From: Dromiciops gliroides
Lineage: Eukaryota > Chordata > Mammalia > Microbiotheria > Microbiotheriidae
Length of the DNA: 64,000 bases
NCBI RefSeq assembly: GCF_019393635.1
Contig: NC_057861.1
Span: forward strand, 171,897,577 to 171,961,576
Direction of reading: 5' to 3'
Shown here in pieces: positions 32,711-44,140 of this stretch (its first letter is position 1; each line of letters begins with the position of its first letter). The translations under genes and the position numbers were made by a program. The notes beneath the pieces were generated by a model, which saw only the letters and a list, made by a program, of their open reading frames with translations, was not told the origin of the DNA and did no database searches.

Positions 32711-32912
32711 GGTTTAAGTGTTTACTATGTACAAGATGCTGTGCTACATAGTGTGAGAAAATAATGGGATTTGGCAGATACTCAAAAGCTTACCTGGAGA
32801 TTAATCTAAATTGATTGAATTAAGTGAGAACGATTGATATTGCTGATTAGCCTACTTCAAGTTAATTAGATTGTAACCACATCTGGCTAGTCCTTAAGAA
32901 GGTATTGTTCTC

Positions 32913-33071
32913 GGGGCAGCTAGGTGGCGAAGTGGATAGAGCACTGGCCCTGGAGTCAGGAGTACCTGAGTTCAAATCCGGCCTCAGACACCTACTAGCT
33001 GTGTGACCCTGGGCAAGTCACTTAACCCCAATTGCCTCACTAAAAAAAAATAATTAATTAATTTAAAAAAA
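32913..33071 (+). mobile_element. Young SINE nested in LTR B copy 2
   Basis: Full length. A perfect 17-bp duplication AAGAAGGTATTGTTCTC (32,896-32,912 and 33,072-33,088) flanks it. The tail is A-rich with TAATTAATTAAT. Confidence 0.96.
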
Positions 33072-33321
33072 AAGAAGGTATTGTTCTCAGAAGCTAAGGA
33101 CTTTGAACTCAACTCAGACCACCTTCAAGTCCAATGAACCAATGGATTTGGATGACGCCTACCAATCAGCTTGAAGCAGTGTGTAAGGAACGCCTCTGCT
33201 CCAGACCTATAAAAAGCTTCCACACTCAGTTTGAGGGCAGTTCTTGGTTGAAGCAGTCTGGTGGCAGAGGACTTGAGGAAGAACTGGACCAGGCTGGAAC
33301 TTTAGGCTAGATAGGCCTTTT

Positions 33322-33466
33322 TTTTTTTTTTTTCAGGGCAATGGGTGTTAAGTGACTTGCCCAGGGTCACACAGCTAGTAAGTGTCAAGTGTCTGAGGCC
33401 GGATTTGAACTCAGGTACTCCTGAATCCAGGGCCGGTGCTTTACCCACTGTGCCACCTAGCTGCCC
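33322..33466 (-). mobile_element. Second young SINE nested in LTR B copy 2
   Basis: Reverse-complement copy with a perfect 15-bp duplication CTAGATAGGCCTTTT (33,307-33,321 and 33,467-33,481). Confidence 0.96.
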
Positions 33467-33710
33467 CTAGATAGGCCTTTTCTTAACTTTCTAAACTCCA
33501 CATGTTCTCTTTTTTCTAATACCTAGTATGCTTAATAAATGCTTAATGCCCAAAGACTGGTGCTAAAGCTTCTAATTTAAGGGGACCACACATTTAGATT
33601 TTAAACATCATAATAGCAAATGTATTTGTAAATGTAAATGTAAAAAATGTAAATATTGGGGATGCAAATGCAAGCAGAAAGATAAGATCCCCTTAAGGAT
33701 CTTATATTCT

Positions 33711-33856
33711 TTTTTTTTTTTGCAGGCAATGGGGGTTAAGTGATTTGCCCAGGGTCACTCAGCTAGTAAGTATCAAGTGTCTGAGGCTGGATTTGAACTC
33801 AGATGCTCCTGAATCCAGGTCCGGTGCTTTATCCACTGTGCCATCTAGCTGCCCCC
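33711..33856 (-). mobile_element. Young SINE
   Basis: Reverse-complement copy flanked by GGATCTTATATTCT and GGATCTTACATTCT (one mismatch) at 33,697-33,710 and 33,860-33,873. Confidence 0.94.
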
Positions 33857-34442
33857 CTTGGATCTTACATTCTAAAGAGGAAATCCATCACATAAAAGGG
33901 AGATGGGGGTGGGGAGGGGGAGTGAAGAAGTGGGAAAAGATGAAGGGAAAAGGAAGGAGAAGAAGGGAGAGCAAAGGTGCCTGACAAGTGGATGTAGTTT
34001 GGAAGGAAGTACAGGACCAGGAGAGTCCATCCTGGCCTACTCTAAAAAGTAGAGGTTTCAGGAGGAACTTGTCAATGAGTGAAAAGGGCAGGCATTACAG
34101 AGGGATGTTCCAGATTGGGAAGGCTACAGGGATGGTTGGATGTTGTGAGGCTAGGATTCTTTTATTCCTTTTTCCATCTCTTTAGTGGTATGGACTTAAT
34201 AAACTGTGAAAAAAAAGTTATTAAAAATGGATTTCTTGGGGGACCTAGAGATCAGCTTCTCAGTCCTTTCTTTTCCCCCACTCCAGAAAGTCCTGTTCTC
34301 CTTGATTTGTTACTAACCCAAGGGAACAAAAGGGAGATAGACTCTTTTGTCTAGCTCAGTGAAGGACTGATGAGATCAAACCACACATAGATAATGGAGA
34401 GAGTCTTTTACATTTCTTCTCCCTGATGTCATTTGTAGAGTT

Positions 34443-34588
34443 AATTTTTTTTTTGTTGGGGCAATGAGGGTTAAGTGACTTGCCCAGGGTCACACAGCTA
34501 GTGTCAAGTGTCTGAGGTCAGATTTGAACTCAGGTCCTCCTGAATCCAGGATTGGTGCTTTATATACTGCACCACTTAGCTTGCCCCC
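34443..34588 (-). mobile_element. Young SINE nested in LTR C copy 1
   Basis: Reverse-complement copy with TGTAGAGTT duplicated at 34,434-34,442 and 34,589-34,597. Confidence 0.94.
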
Positions 34589-34696
34589 TGTAGAGTTCAT
34601 TTAATGTAGACCCTCAAGTCATGTCAATCAATGGAATTGAATGATGCTAACCAATGATCAATGTATAATGACCCACCTCTATCACAAGAAGATAAA

Positions 34697-34845
34697 GGGG
34701 CAGCTAGGTGGCACAGTGGATAAAGCACTGGACCTGGATTTAGGAGTACCTGAGTTCAAATTCGGCCTCAGACACTTGACATTACTGGCTGTGTGACCCT
34801 GGGCAAGTCACTTGGCCCTCATTGCCCAGCAAAAAAAAAAAAAAA
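34697..34845 (+). mobile_element. Second young SINE nested in LTR C copy 1
   Basis: Plus-orientation copy with AAGATAAA duplicated at 34,689-34,696 and 34,846-34,853. Confidence 0.93.
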
Positions 34846-34923
34846 AAGATAAAAACTCTTGGAAGAGGCCATGAGTGCTCTCTCTCTCTCTCTCTCTCAG
34901 CACATACTCTTGGCTCTCCCTCT

Positions 34924-35516
34924 GCCCCCCCCACCTTTTGCTTGAGCTTATTTTTTTATTTTTTCAGAAAATAAACAGATTTTTTTTAAAGTTTTGAGTT
35001 CCAAATGTTATCTCCCACTTCCTTCCCTACCTTCCCCCGATTGAGACAGTAAGCAATCAGATATAGGTTATACATATACAATTATGTAAAATGTTACCAT
35101 ATTAGTAATTTTGAATAAGAAAACTTGAATAAAAGAAAAAAAATGAAAGAAAGTGAAAAATAGCATGCTTCAGTCTGTGTTAAATCTAGATCAGTTCTTT
35201 CTTTGGAGGTGGATAGCATGCTTCATCATTAGTCCTTTGGGATTGTGTTGGATCATTGTATTGCTGAGCAGAGTTAAGTCATTCTTCGTCAAACAATATT
35301 GTTGTCTCTGTGTACAATGTTCTCTTGGAGAGCCAAGAAGCTCACTTCAAAGTACATCAATTCATACAAGTTTTTCCAGGCCTTTCTGAAATTGTCCTGC
35401 TTGTAATTTCTTATAGCACAATAATATTCTATCATCATCATATACCACAGTTTGTTTAGCCATTCTCCAATTTATGGGCATTCCTTTGATTTCCAATTCT
35501 TATCCACTACAAAAAA
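34924..35516 (-). mobile_element. 5'-truncated L1 nested in LTR C copy 1
   Basis: Reverse-complement L1 3' UTR and the last part of ORF2. A perfect 14-bp duplication TTGGCTCTCCCTCT (34,910-34,923 and 35,517-35,530) flanks it. It is 593 bases long and dead on arrival by truncation. Confidence 0.95.
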
Positions 35517-35734
35517 TTGGCTCTCCCTCTTACGGCAATGTAGGTGCTAACTACCATCCTCTCTCCCTGATTTCTCTACCATGTTGCCTGAGACTATGAG
35601 AAGTTAGGGAGACATGTAGCCAATCTTTTACTGGGATATATATTATTAATATTAATTAATAATAATATTATTAATAAAAAATGCCCAAAATGGTGCACCA
35701 GCAATTAATTAAAAAAAAACACACAAAACATTTA

Positions 35735-35982
35735 TATAATGCCTACAATGTTTGAGGCATTGTGTTAAGTGCTTTATAAATATTATCTTGATTTATCCTT
35801 ATAACATCTCTGAAAAGTAGATGCTATTATTATTCCTATTTTAAAGTTTAGGAAACTGAAGCAAACAGAAGTTAAATGACTTATGCAGGATCACACAGAT
35901 GTTGTGTCTGACGTGGGCTTTAAACTTATGCCTTTGTGACTGCAAAAACATTACTATAATCACTGTGCCATCTAGTTGCAGT
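35735..35982 (-). repeat. MIR-type SINE
   Basis: TGTGTTAAGTGCTTTATAAATATTATC, GATGCTATTATTATTCC, GAGGTTTAGGAAACTGAAGC-like and GTGCCATCTAGTTGC blocks are in reverse-complement order. It directly follows LTR C. Confidence 0.82.
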
Positions 35983-35984
35983 AG

Positions 35985-36640
35985 TGTTGTCACTAAATCA
36001 AAGTTTAGTGACTTTTAAGGCATAGGTCCAAATGGCTTTCTAAAATTGACCATTTTACAAAGTTTTTATAAAATTTGCTAATCTGATGGATATAAGGTAG
36101 ACCTCAGAGTTCCTTTAATTTGTATTTCTGTAATTAGAGATATTGGAGTGCTATTGACAGCTTGGAATTCTTCCTTAGGAAATAGCCTGTTTCATAGTCT
36201 TTGACCATTTATCAACTGGGAATGACTCTTATTCTTATACATTCCAATCAGTTCCTAATGTATCTTGAAAGTGAGACCTTTCTTGGAAGACTTATCATAA
36301 ACTGTTTCTCAGGCTTATCAGTTACTTTTCTAATTTTAGATGCATTGGAGTTTTTTGTGCAAAAATTTTAAAATTTTACATAATAAAAATTGTCCATTTT
36401 ATCAAGTGACCATCTATATCTCTGTTTGGTAATGATTTCTTCCCCTATCCAAAGACTGAAAAGAAAATTCTTCCCTATATTTCTAATTTGCTTATGGCAT
36501 GACCTTTTATATCTAGGTAAGGTATTGTATTGTAGTTTATCTTGGTGTATGGTATGATGTTGGTTTATACCAAGTTTTTTTTCAGATTGCTTTTCAGTTT
36601 TCCTAGCAGGTTTTGTTAGAATAGTGAATTCTTACTCAAG
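35985..36640 (-). mobile_element. Old L1 fragment (ORF2 interior)
   Basis: The series matches the L1 on the same strand at 46,600-47,280, for example TTTGACCATTTATCAACTGGG, AATTTGCTTATGGCATGACC and CTTGGTGTATGGTATGATG, but with much higher divergence. Confidence 0.8.
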
Positions 36641-36644
36641 TAAA

Positions 36645-36800
36645 AAATTACTCCCTCATTTTATAAAAGAGGAAGCTAAGACCCAAAAAGTTTAAGTGAC
36701 TTTCTGAGGGTCACAGAGGTAGTAAACAGCAGAGGTGAGATTGGACCTAGGGCCTCTGACTACACAATCATTTCTCTGTCCTCTTTACCATGAACTATGA
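36645..36800 (-). repeat. Mar-1/MIR fragment
   Basis: TTATAAAAGAGGAAGCTAAGACCC, TAAGTGACTTTCTGAGGGTCACAG and GGCCTCTGACTAC are recognisable. Confidence 0.65.
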
Positions 36801-36930
36801 ACTACAACCTGACTACTTTAAACAAGTTATTTATTATGAAAAATGGGACATGAACAGAAGAATAGTCAGATACATGTTACAGTAATTCATTCAGAAGTTA
36901 ACTAATGTGAATTAATTCCCATATTGAAAC

Positions 36931-37116
36931 TGTGAGAATTGGAATGACACCCCCTACTGGGAGGACATTGTGAGCTCTGACCTGAAAAGAAACCATGTGA
37001 CTTTAGCATCCAGAAATGACCTTTTCTAGGGTTTCAAAGGTCAGATCAGCATCAGGAACTGATGTTTGCTGCCTGTGGGTCCTGTCAATCAGAGCTACCA
37101 TCCAATTAACTTGGAG

Positions 37117-37161
<45 letters not shown>

Positions 37162-37384
37162 GCCCTGTTTCCTGTTTCACAGGAGGCTTTTGGGAGGCCT
37201 TTTGTTTTGGGACTGCAGCTTGGCAGGAGGACAGATACTGAGCTCTCTTAGATAGTTAGATGAAGTTTGCTTTTTACCTCTCTCTCTTCACTAACTTCTG
37301 ATGCACTTTAATAAATACTTAAAAGTCTAAAATCTTGCTAAAGCTTCTAATTTGAGGCAACCACTCATTAGATATTAGACATCA
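36931..37384 (+). mobile_element. Solo LTR, family B, copy 3
   Basis: It aligns to copy 1 by TGTGAGAATTGG, GGACATTGTGAG, GGTCCTGTCAATCAGAGC, TTAATAAATACTTAAAAG and GCTAAAGCTTCTAATTTGAGGC. A (GT)n tract sits where copy 1 has GTGTGTGTGG. Confidence 0.78.
37119..37158 (+). repeat. (GT)n microsatellite inside LTR B
   Basis: About 20 GT units appear to be an expansion of a short GTGTGTG present in the LTR. Confidence 0.95.
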
Positions 37385-38774
37385 TAGCTAGAATTTTAGG
37401 CCCTTATAAAACTAAAGAGCCCCAGAAAGCACCTTTGTTGACAAATACAGGACTTATTTGCTAAGCAGAAACATGTCATCCATGGACAATGTTGATTTAG
37501 AATATAAACTCATTTGTAAAATCTTAAAGAGAAGGATGGTAATAGATTATAAGCAATATTGCTTCATAAAACAGTGAGAAACAGTGGAAGGTGAAAACCA
37601 GTTTTCTTTTTTTTTTTTAACTTAGTGAAACTGGAAGGAGGAAAACAAAACAAAGAATGACAGAAAAGATCTGCAAAGGTTTTTTGTTTTTTGTTTTTTT
37701 TAAATAGCAAAACACTTTTAACTACCAGGGATAGTGAAGCTACCATATATACAGCTGTGGTAACAGTGAGGACAGAAATGGCACTGAAGAGAATAAATAT
37801 ATGAAATACAAATATGTTAGATGAAATGTTCATAGAGGAAATCCATGCTAGAGGTAACATAATCATGAAGGTCACTAAGCAATCAATCTACAAGGTATCT
37901 AAAGGAAGGGGAGATACAAAAGGTTTGGTGGGAGAAAACTTGAACTTTATTAATTTTTAAAAGCTGCCAGAATACATCTATAAGTATTGATCTACCTTTC
38001 TTTAACATAGTAAATAATATTTATCTTAATCCGAGAGCAAACATCATATAAAATGTAGAAAAGTTAGAGGTCTTTCCAATGAAATCATGGGCAAAGAAAG
38101 GATGACCATCATCGCTATTTAAGATAGGGCTAAAACACTAGTTATATCAATAAGACAAGAAAAAGGCATTGAAACAATAAATAGTCAAAGAGAAAAGAAA
38201 ATTATCACTTTTTTCAAATGACATGAATATCCTAAAGATTCAACTAAAAAAGTCATTAATAACTTCTGCAAAGTTGTAGAATTTAAGATAAATACACAGA
38301 AATCATTAACATTCCTTAACTAATAAAACCCAGCAAGAAGAGCTAAAAAGAGAAATCCCATTCAAAGTTATTACAGAAGCTATAAAACATTTGGAAGTAT
38401 ATATTCCAAGATTTCCTCAGGGATTATATGACTCTAGAACACACTCTATGGAAATTCCAAAAAGTCTAAATATTTGAGAAAATGTTAACTGTTCGTGGGT
38501 AGGTCAAGACAAAATAATAAAAAATTACCTACTAAATATATCTTATTCTACCTAAAATTACCTACTCAAATTATTTATTCAGTGCTGTATCAAACTCCCA
38601 AAAGAATATTTTGTAAAGCTAGAAAAAGTAATGACAAAATTCATATAAAGAAACAAAAAGTTAAGAACCTCAAGGATAATAATAAAAAGAAAAGTGGGAA
38701 GTAAGGGTAGTGATTATCAGTACCAGATCCAAAACTATACTACAGAGCAATAATCATTTTAAAAGTAATGGTTA

Positions 38775-38932
38775 GGGGCAGTTAGGTGCCACAAGTGGAT
38801 AAAGCACCGGCCCTGGATTCAGAAGGACCTGAGTTAAAATCTGGTCTCAGACACTTGACACTAACTGTGTGACCTTGGGCAAACCACTTAACCCTCATTG
38901 CCCCGCAAAAAAAAAAAAAAACAAAAAAAAAG
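38775..38932 (+). mobile_element. Young SINE nested in L1
   Basis: Copy with an A-rich tail. The flanks are TAATGGTTA / TTATGGTTA. Confidence 0.9.
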
Positions 38933-39574
38933 TTATGGTTAAAAAGAGGATGTCTACCAGTGGAACAGATTACATAGACAACATACATAAGTAGACACAG
39001 CAGAATTGTATTTGATAAACCCAAAGAACCCAGCTATAGGGGTGGGGATGGAAGAAGGATGTACTATTTTTTTTTTAATCTGTCATTCTAGACAGAATTC
39101 TGGCAGAAATTGGGTTTAGACAAACAACTTAAACCATATGCCAAAATAAGCTCCAAATGGCTATATGAGTTAGATATAGAAAGTCACATCATAAACAAGT
39201 TTGAGAAGCAGAGAAGTTACTTTTTGGATCTATGATTAGGAAGAGTTCATGATTAAACGTGATAGAGAAGATCACATAAGATAAAAATGAACAATTTTGA
39301 TAATATAATATTTGGAAGGTTTTGCGCAAATAAATCTAATGTTGTAAAAAAAATAGAAGGAAAAGAGATAACTGGGGAAGGGGAATCTTTGTTAATACAT
39401 GTCTCTGATAAGCATCTTATTTCCAAGATATATAAGGAATTGATTCAAATTTATAAGACAGACACATTCCCAGTAGATAAATGGTCAAACTATATAAGCA
39501 AGCTCTTTTCTAAGAAAGAAATCCAGGCTATCAACAACCATATTTAAAATTATCCAAATCAATAATAATTAGAG

Positions 39575-39707
39575 GATAGAACACCGGCCCTGGAGTCAGG
39601 AGTACCTGAGTTCAAATCCGGCCTCAAACACTTAACACTTACTAGCTGTGTGACCCTGGGCAAGTCACTTAACCCCAATTGCCTCAATAAAAAAAAATTT
39701 AAAAAAA
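39575..39707 (+). mobile_element. Young SINE, 5'-truncated
   Basis: It starts at GATAGAACACCGGCCC, lacking the first 25 or so bases, and is otherwise complete. A perfect 14-bp duplication AATAATAATTAGAG (39,561-39,574 and 39,708-39,721) shows the truncation occurred at insertion. Confidence 0.95.
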
Positions 39708-39838
39708 AATAATAATTAGAGAAATACAAATCAAATTAATTTTGAGGTTCTCCCTCTTTTCAAACTGACAAAAATGACAAAAAATAAAATGACAAATGTT
39801 GGAGGGACTTTGGGAAAACAGGTCCACTAGTGGATCTA

Positions 39839-40664
39839 TGAGAAAATAATGATTGATAAATGTATTTCTTGCAGGGACCCAGGATCAGTTTCTCAGTCCT
39901 TTTTCCTCCCCACTCCAGGAAAGTTCAGATCTTGTCTGGGACAAACCAAAGGAACAAAAGAAATGGAAATAGACTCTTTTTTTCTAGCTCAGTGAAGGAC
40001 TGATCAGACCACACCTAGATAATGGACTTTGTCTTGAGCAACGTGAGAGTCTTTCCCTGTTGTCATCTGTAGAATGTATTTTAATGTGTACCACTTTCAA
40101 ATCATGTCAACCAATGGAATTGAATGATGCTAACCAATTAGCTTCTATCAAAAGGATAAAACCCTTGGCCATGCCAGGAGCTCTCTTTTGATTGATGCTT
40201 GGCCCTCTCTTTCTGGATGTGCTCTTGGCTTGGCTCTCCCTCCCTCTTAGGACTGTGCAGGTTTCTTTCTTTCTTTCTTACTTTTTTGGAGAAGCAATTG
40301 GGGGTTAAGTGACTTGCCCACGGTCACACAGCTAGTAAATGTCAAGTGTCTGAGACCGATTTGCACTCAGGTCTTTCTGACTCCAGGGCTGTGCTCTATC
40401 CATGTGCCACCTAGATGGCCCCCCTGTACAGGTTTTATAGGTCTTCTGAACTCTCTGGGATCTCCTTGAGAACACATGCTTATCTCTCTGGGAGATAGCA
40501 TGGGTCTTTTGGGGGCTTTCCTCCTGCTCTAGTTAACTGTCATGCTAAAGTTCTCTCCCCCGCTTTCTCTACCACATGGACATTCCTTTACTGTTATATA
40601 ATATTAAATAATATAAATGCTTACTGCAAAAACTGGTGCAATAGCAATTAATTTTAAAAACACA
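39839..40664 (+). mobile_element. Solo LTR, family C, copy 2
   Basis: Begins TGAGAAAATAATGATTG and ends AAAAACACA. It shares its series of blocks with copy 1, including a GGATAAAACCC TATA-like element (about 40,154). It divides an L1 whose coding order resumes after it. A young SINE is inserted at 40,265-40,424. Confidence 0.8.
40265..40424 (-). mobile_element. Young SINE nested in LTR C copy 2
   Basis: Reverse-complement copy with a TTTC-rich tail. The flanks are GTGCAGGTTT / GTACAGGTTT. Confidence 0.9.
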
Positions 40665-40871
40665 GTTTTAGCTTAATTTTAAGAAAACAAAAATGTTTAT
40701 CGTAGCTGACAATTGGTCCAGTCATTTTTTGGAAAACAATTTGTTACTATGTCCAGATAACTGCTGAATTATGCATAGCCTTTGATTTAGCTATATCACT
40801 ACTAATCCTATACCCTAAAGAAATCAAAGAACATAGAAAAGGAACTATATATACAAAAAAAATGCATGAGA

Positions 40872-41042
40872 CATGTGCTAGCTGTGTGACTCTGGGCAAG
40901 TCACTAAACCCTCTTTGCCTCAATTTCCTCATCTGTAAAATGATCAGGAAAAGAAAATGGCAAAGCACTCCAGCATATTGGCCAAGAAAACTCCAAAGGG
41001 TGTCACAAGAGTTGGACATGACTGAAATGACTGAACAAAAAC
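40872..41042 (+). repeat. Mar-1-type SINE nested in L1
   Basis: GCTAGCTGTGTGACTCTGGGC, TTTCCTCATCTGTAAAATG, AAATGGCAAAGCACTCCAG and GTTGGACATGACTGAAATG are in plus order. L1-like sequence continues on both sides with an ATACAAAAAA repeat at the junctions. Confidence 0.85.
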
Positions 41043-41217
41043 ATACAAAAAATGTTTATAACAATTCTTTTCAGGTAACCCCAAACTGGAAACTAGGAGA
41101 TATCTTTCAATGGGGGTAATGGATTAAATAAATTGTAGCGTATGAATGTAATGAAAATGCTATTGTCCATAAGACATTATGCTTTGAAGTGACTTTTACA
41201 GGAACAGACCCTTGTCA

Positions 41218-41257
41218 TTGGGGGCTGGGGGGGGTGGGGTGGGGTGGGGGGCGGGCC
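41218..41257 (+). repeat. G-rich tract with quadruplex potential
   Basis: Repeated runs of 4-8 G are separated by CT or T. Confidence 0.75.
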
Positions 41258-42885
41258 TAAGGCCAAAATAGAAAAGTCCTGGGTTACATCCAGCAGAGAT
41301 TGGGGGATAGGGGTCAGTGTTTGATCAGAAGGGAAGAAAGGAAAGAAGGCATTGGCAGGAAAGTTGAGTGAGGTACTGGGATAGGGCAGGGGGAGAGTGA
41401 TCCCTTTGCCCCCGCCGGCCATTGCTAGAGTCTTTCAGGCTCCCTGATGGATGCCTATGGTTAGCCTGCTGGCGGGGAAATGGGGGGAATGTGGGTTCCA
41501 CTTGAAGTCATTCAAATTTATTCTAGGAATTAAAAAGATACAGTCTAGTTAACATAAGATTGGTTTTGATCAAATTTACATTTTTCTACCGTTAATTTAA
41601 TTCTCTGCATTAGAACTCACAGCACAAAAATAAAATAAAATGGATATTTATATTGTAGCCACAATGAGCGTGGTGGCAATGAGGTAAATTTGAAATCATA
41701 TTTATTCATATATATAACAAGCCAAAAGATAGCTACAATAATCTACAAAATAATATTCTTTCCGATGTATGACAATGTATAATCAAGAAGGACATTATAA
41801 CTGCACTATATAGGAAGAGCCTGTTTGATTATCCTTCTAGCAATGCATTTTCATCAAAACTCATACATATTCAGCAAAATAATGTGTTGGTGAATTCAAT
41901 GACCTGTCGCAGAAGCCCAGGCATTATTCCTAGCATCTGTCTGTGAGAATTTGTTAAAGTACTTAATGACAATGTGTTTTTCCACTGAAATGCTATTTTT
42001 TTTTGTTTCCCAACCAGTGAATTTTCATTTAAACCAATATGTTTTACCTTGAACTTGCATGCAGTCAATTGGAACTGAAATATGGTTACAGATATAGGCA
42101 ATATGTGGTAGGCTTGAACAGTATAAGTTTAATGTAACTCAATCAACTTTCCATGACATATAATCCTGATTTTCCTTGGGCTTAAAATCATTGTAAAATG
42201 GATGATTCTGATCTCACTCTCCTGAAGCAAGATTTGGTTAGATTTTACTCTATTCAGGGTTTTCCAGGATCTTGAGAAGGTTAGGGAGTGTCTTTCTTTG
42301 CATTGTCTTAAACTCCCACTGACTGGGCCTACCCATTAAGGGATTGGGTCAGTGACTAATATCCCAATTCCATTTAACACTTAATATTAGTTCAACTTCA
42401 CAAAGGAATATTTGCTTTAAAGATATCCTAAAAATATACAAACATTTCAACCCAACCCCATGCAGAATAATCTCCCTATACTTGGTTTGTATTCCCATCC
42501 CACCCCCCAATTTAGACTTACAGCTTTGCTCAGCTCCTGCATAACACTAGTTCCACAAAGTTCACACCTAAATCAAGAGCACCAGCTTATGGTGGGCTGG
42601 AATCTCATAGCAGTGCTCCTCGAAGCCTTCTGGGCTGGCTGTAACATGGCCTGGAATCTTGGACTCCGCATCCCCATAGCTCAGGCTCCCAGGCCAGATG
42701 GAGACTACATTCTGTACCTAGAACAGAAAAGAACAGATTAAAAGATGAGTTTCTAGGGGCCACATGACCAGGGTGGGAGTGGGGAGATGAGTTGGACAGG
42801 TATCAAATAATGAAGAATAAAAATATTGACCTGCCTCATTGAGAACCCAGTTGAGATTAAGTGACATAAACTTATAGTGGACTCA
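41258..42885. other. Unassigned sequence, no gene seen
   Basis: This is AT-rich with no clear family. Several open frames of 75-95 codons have no recognisable motif. The segment 41,640-42,110 could be part of an old DNA transposon, but no inverted termini were found. Confidence 0.3.
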
Positions 42886-42889
42886 GTAT

Positions 42890-43440
42890 GGTTTCATGAT
42901 TTTTCCCAGCTTCGTTCAGTAGCCTTTCAGAAGGAGCAAAGGTAGTGGATGGTAGGAGCAATCAAAAGTTGGAGTTTGGAAAGGCAAGATCATTGATAAG
43001 ATAAAGGGGTAAGGGTTTTAAAAGAAGAGGACATTGTAGAGTTCAACTGGTTTACCAAGGAGTCAAGACTGAGAATTGAAGAGAGTGTATCCAGTACAGG
43101 GGTCATAGCCTGGGTGGCAGAATTCATAGCAAGGAAGAACAGGGTTTGGAGTTGCAAGGCAGAGAGAGTGGAATCACAACAGTTTCTGATCAGATAAAGG
43201 ACTTTTTGCAATTCATACACATGGATATGGAATAATTGTGGATGAATGCAAAATCAAAGCATAACTACCCTCTATGTGGAGCAATTGTAAGGATGTTTGC
43301 CTCTGTTTTCTCCTTCTTGCATCTTTTTAAGTAAACCAGAGAAATTAAGTATGTCTGGTCTAAGGGATGCATGATGATGATGAGGGGTAGTGGAGAGACT
43401 GATAGCTAGGAGAGACAGTGGAAGGCAGAAAAAAGGAGAA
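42890..43440. repeat. Unassigned old purine-rich repeat
   Basis: It shares the GATGAGGGGTAGTGGAGAGACTGATAGC pattern with 26,225-26,280, so the two belong to one interspersed family. It is non-coding. Confidence 0.4.
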
Positions 43441-43634
43441 GAGTAAATGGAGCAACCAGCGGTAGCAGAAAAGGACTTTGGAGGTTTTGTTCTCTTTCAG
43501 AAAGGTGACTTCAAAAGATTGAAGGTCTTTTCTACTTTAACCACTTTAAGATGGCCTGGGAAACTTGGCAACTGTGATGGCCATGCTACCTACAGAGCTA
43601 GTGGGGTTCTTTCTCCTGGCTTCTTGGACTTGCA

Positions 43635-43855
43635 AGCGGTCCCAGCTAAAATCTCACTTTCTGCAAGAATCCTTCCCTGATTCCCCTAAATGTTAGCACC
43701 TTCCTCCTATTTATGATCTCCAATTTATCCTGACTGAATCTTGTTTACCCATAGTTGTTTGCATGTGGTCTCCCCATTAGACTGAGTCCTTTGAGAGCAG
43801 GGACTGGTTTTTGTCTTTCTTTGTATCCCTAGCACTTGGCATGCTTGTTATTGTT
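43635..43855 (+). repeat. L2-type LINE 3' end
   Basis: GACTGAGTCCTTTGAGAGCAGGGACTGG and TTTGTATCCCTAGCACTTGGC are in L2 order, preceded by L2-like TTCCTCCTATTTATG sequence. Confidence 0.8.
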
Positions 43856-43859
43856 ATTT

Positions 43860-43985
43860 TTGGAGTGGGGAGGGATGGGAAATGGGATGAAGGAAGAGAA
43901 GAAGAAATGCAGGAGGAGAAGAAGAATGAAGGAGGAGTAGGAGAAGTATGAAGGAGAAGGAAGAGGAGAAGAAGGAGAAGGAGGT
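43860..43985 (+). repeat. GA-rich low-complexity tract
   Basis: Imperfect GGAGAAGAAG-type units run for about 120 bases just before the pure GA repeat. Confidence 0.85.
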
Positions 43986-44036
43986 GGTGCTGATTTAACA
44001 ACTGTAACACCCATTGGGTGGTTGGCTGTTTTGCCA

Positions 44037-44140
<104 letters not shown>

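Larger units (their letters stand above)
32752..33610 (+). mobile_element. Solo LTR, family B, copy 2
   Basis: It starts TGTGAGAAAATAATGGG and ends with TAATAAATGCTTAATGCCCAAAGAC...ACATCA, as in copy 1. ACCAATGG, AATCAGCTTGAAGCAGTGTG and a CTATAAAAAG TATA box (about 33,208) are visible. Two young SINEs are inserted (32,913-33,071 and 33,322-33,466). No target duplication could be confirmed. Confidence 0.78.
34205..35730 (+). mobile_element. Solo LTR, family C, copy 1, with three insertions
   Basis: It matches the copy at 39,839-40,664 in long blocks: GACCTAGAGATCAGCTTCTC, CTAGCTCAGTGAAGGACTGA, TCATGTCAATCAATGGAATTG and AATAAAAAATGC...TGGTGCACCAGCAATTAATT. Removing two SINEs and one L1 fragment leaves about 640 bases. 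A GATAAAAACTC box near 34,850 could be its TATA element. Confidence 0.82.
38010..41165 (+). mobile_element. Old L1 (ORF2), interrupted
   Basis: Recognisable ORF2 segments run in order: 'aaagaaaggatgaccatcatc' (reverse-transcriptase region, about 38,093), then the downstream blocks at 38,940-39,560, 39,720-39,830 and, after an LTR, 40,690-41,165. Many stops and indels are present. It is split by two young SINEs, LTR family C copy 2 and a Mar-1-like SINE. The 5' limit is uncertain. Confidence 0.75.
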
